Assembly: GCF_018135625.1 (NCBI RefSeq)
Contig: NZ_CP073078.1
Location: 2,760,501-2,824,500 of the forward strand
Length of the DNA: 64,000 nucleotides
Direction of reading: 5' to 3'
From: Phenylobacterium montanum
GTDB taxonomy: Bacteria; Pseudomonadota; Alphaproteobacteria; Caulobacterales; Caulobacteraceae
Shown one piece after another: positions 61,966-64,000 of this stretch. Positions within the stretch are counted from its first letter, which is position 1. Every line of letters begins with the position of its first letter. The notes beneath the pieces were generated by a model. The model did not search any database. It was given only the letters and a program-made list of their open reading frames with translations, and was not told the DNA's origin. The position numbers and the translations under genes were made by a program.

Positions 61966-64000
61966 TCAGAAGCGGTAGCTCAGGGTCAGACCGGCAGTGG
62001 TCGGGGTGGCGATCTGGGTGCGCGCGTCGTTGCCGTAGAAGTTGGCCGCCACGTCCGAACCGCTGAAGGCCTGGGTGAATTCCCCCGTCGCCGCCTTGGC
62101 GTTGAACAGGTTCTTGACGAACAGGGTCGCCTCGTAGGATCGCCATTGCAGGGTGGAGGATAGGGTCCAAAGCGAGAAGGGATCCAACCCTACATTCTGC
62201 GACCCCGGCGTCACGCCGTTTCGCGTGCTTGACTGATAGTAGCCGACCACGCGGTTGGTCATCCTGATCCCCGCGCCCAGCATCTGGGTCTGGTTCAGCG
62301 ACACATTCAAGGTGTGCTCGGGCACGCCCGGCAGCATCGTCCCCTTCAGCCCGGCCACATACGGCGTATCGTTGAATTGCGAGTGCGCGGTGATGATGTC
62401 GGAGGTCAGTGAGGCGTCGGTATAGGCATAACCGAGCGTCCAGGCGAGGCTCGGGGTGAACTTTCCGCTCAGTTCGGCCTCGACGCCCCTCGAGGCGGCG
62501 CTCTTGCCGTTGACCACGGCGTAGTAGCCGAAGGTGGGGGTCTGGATGTTCACCTGCACATCCGACCAGTCGATGTAGAAGGCGGCCAGGCTGTAGGTGA
62601 TCCCGTGGGTGCGGCCCTTGACCCCGATCTCGTAGTTCACCGTGCTGTCCGAGGTGTAGTTCAGGTAGCTGGCATCTTCCTTCTGCGGTCCCGTGATCGG
62701 AATGGCGTTCGAGCCGCCGCGCCGATAGCCCTGGGCCACGGTGGCGTAGGCGAGGTTGTCGTCGTCCAGGCGATAGGACAGGTTGACCTTGCCCAACGGC
62801 TTGTCTTCGCTGACATGCGTGGCGTTGGTGGCGTAGATGTTGTTCCGGGTCAGCACGGCGCCGCCGATGGTGGCGTTCACGTCGGACTTGTCGCTGAAAT
62901 AGCGCAGGCCGCCGGTGACATCGAACTTCTGGCTGACATGCCAGGTCAGTTCGCCAAATCCGGCGACATCCCTGAACCTGTCAGCCCGCTGATAGAAGAA
63001 GCTGCGATCGCCGGAAACGAAGGTCGGATCGGCCTCTGGCGTCTGCAGATAGGTCTCCTCGAAGCCCGGCAGATAGTTGCGCGATCCGGCGCCGCGATCC
63101 TGGTCCTCGTAGTAGAAGCCGATCACATAGTCGAACAGGGCGCCTGGCTTGCTGTTGCTGGCCAGCCGCGCCTCTTCGACCACCGCCCGTTCGGAATAGG
63201 TGTTGACGAAGGTGGTTAGCGGCAGGCGGTTCGGCGCGTAGTAAGTGAAATAGTACAGGAACCCGACCGGCAGGGTCGGCAAGAGGTGGCCATAGAAGCC
63301 GGTGTTGTCGGTGATGCTCTCGCCGCGATGATCATAGTACGAGGTGCTGCTGGTCAGGGTGGCGAAGCCCAGATCGTAGGTCGCCTCCAGGCTCTCGACA
63401 TTCACTTCCCGCGCCGACGGCTCCTTGATCACCGCCCCGTTTTCATAGCGGCCATAAGGCGTCCCAAAGCCGTTGGTCCCCTCGGTGATCGCCTGTCGGC
63501 CGCCGACGTGATCGTCCTGATAGTTGTAGTTGAACACCAGCTTCAGGGCGTCGGTCGGTCGCCACAGAAGGGCGCCATGGCCATACCAGGTGCGCTGATC
63601 ATTGACGCTGTTCTGGCGATAATAGTCGCTGGCTGTGGGCGCGGAGGCGCCGTTCAGCGTCTGCTGAAGGCCATCCGCGCCTGGCTTGTAGAGGTTGGGA
63701 TAGTCGATGAAGCCGGGATCATAGACCCGGCTGACGGTCCCGCGAACGGCCAGGGTGCTCGACAGCGGCACGTTCAGGGTCAGGTCACCGCTCCAGCCGG
63801 CGCCGTCCGAATTGGCGGTATAGGACTGGGTGCTGGTCACCTTGCCGCTGAAGCGGTTCACATCCGGCTCGTTCTGGATGTAGCGCACCGTGCCGCCCAG
63901 CGAGCCGGACCCGTACAGGGTCGCCTGCGGCCCGCGCAGCACCTCGACCCGGTCCAGGTCCTTGAGCAGGAAATTCGCAAACACCGGCGTGTCGTTGATG
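61966..64000 (-). CDS. TonB-dependent receptor (5' end missing at right edge)
   Basis: 678 visible residues. The frame runs off the window; its first visible residues INDTPVFANFLLKDLDRVEV and GPQATLYGSGSLGGTVRYIQ are the middle of a plug domain, so signal peptide, TonB box and about 100-150 residues are missing. The barrel ends in GLTLSYRF with a terminal Phe. Repeated YxxK/LAYATVAQGYRRGGSN motifs fit the siderophore/vitamin-like receptor group widespread in Caulobacter and sphingomonads. It is followed by the TPR-sulfotransferase gene. Substrate not inferable. Confidence 0.88.
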   Translation of the reverse strand, partial: INDTPVFANFLLKDLDRVEVLRGPQATLYGSGSLGGTVRYIQNEPDVNRFSGKVTSTQSYTANSDGAGWSGDLTLNVPLSSTLAVRGTVSRVYDPGFIDYPNLYKPGADGLQQTLNGASAPTASDYYRQNSVNDQRTWYGHGALLWRPTDALKLVFNYNYQDDHVGGRQAITEGTNGFGTPYGRYENGAVIKEPSAREVNVESLEATYDLGFATLTSSTSYYDHRGESITDNTGFYGHLLPTLPVGFLYYFTYYAPNRLPLTTFVNTYSERAVVEEARLASNSKPGALFDYVIGFYYEDQDRGAGSRNYLPGFEETYLQTPEADPTFVSGDRSFFYQRADRFRDVAGFGELTWHVSQKFDVTGGLRYFSDKSDVNATIGGAVLTRNNIYATNATHVSEDKPLGKVNLSYRLDDDNLAYATVAQGYRRGGSNAIPITGPQKEDASYLNYTSDSTVNYEIGVKGRTHGITYSLAAFYIDWSDVQVNIQTPTFGYYAVVNGKSAASRGVEAELSGKFTPSLAWTLGYAYTDASLTSDIITAHSQFNDTPYVAGLKGTMLPGVPEHTLNVSLNQTQMLGAGIRMTNRVVGYYQSSTRNGVTPGSQNVGLDPFSLWTLSSTLQWRSYEATLFVKNLFNAKAATGEFTQAFSGSDVAANFYGNDARTQIATPTTAGLTLSYRF

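Overview
This is a GC-rich window with many GTG and TTG starts, four TonB-dependent receptors (TBDRs) and several hybrid sensor kinases. These traits suggest an alphaproteobacterium, most likely a member of the Caulobacteraceae (Caulobacter or Phenylobacterium type) living on plant matter. The genus is inference. No rRNA, tRNA, CRISPR array, integrase or intact insertion sequence was seen.

1-18,600 is an L-rhamnose utilisation locus. RhaI (cut by the left edge) and the aldolase-dehydrogenase RhaD read leftward. Divergently, rhamnulokinase, an LldD-type lactate dehydrogenase and an FHS-type sugar permease overlap as an operon. They are followed by exported enzymes (GH106 and GH78 alpha-L-rhamnosidases, a GH3 beta-glucosidase, a type-B carboxylesterase) and an aromatic-acid-type MFS carrier. 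A TBDR with a clear terminator faces them (18,600-21,296). Rhamnosides would thus be imported, trimmed and burned to DHAP plus pyruvate.

21,615-27,415 holds a cytochrome b561-YceI fusion, a free YceI, a metallo-beta-lactamase-fold protein with a degenerate metal site, a regulator made of two FadR-like halves, and a lipoprotein.

27,899-38,276 is an aromatic catabolic cluster: Rieske oxygenase, C-C hydrolase-like alpha/beta hydrolase, two-domain extradiol dioxygenase, FAD monooxygenase, LysR regulator, TBDR, SDR, fumarylacetoacetase-type hydrolase and cupin. Content and order recall the flavonoid (naringenin) fde cluster of Herbaspirillum. The LysR protein has a NodD-like N-terminus, and each of the two transcription units carries a nod-box-like element (32,321-32,369 minus; 33,285-33,334 plus). 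With the rhamnosidases and glucosidase upstream, the window reads as a pathway for rhamnosylated plant phenolics such as naringin- or rutin-type flavonoid glycosides. This is the most notable system here.

38,525-52,674 is a signalling island: three hybrid kinases, a receiver-HisKA_3 kinase with its NarL-type regulator, an orphan receiver, and a TBDR between kinases on the same strand.

52,926-64,000 is mixed accessory sequence: DUF1993, a deletion scar joining broken HlyD and aldo/keto reductase genes next to a TetR gene, a MocR-type regulator lacking the PLP lysine, a beta-lactamase-fold serine hydrolase with an MFS carrier, and a TPR-sulfotransferase downstream of a TBDR that runs off the right edge. 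Degenerate dispersed repeats sit in the longest gene-free stretches.
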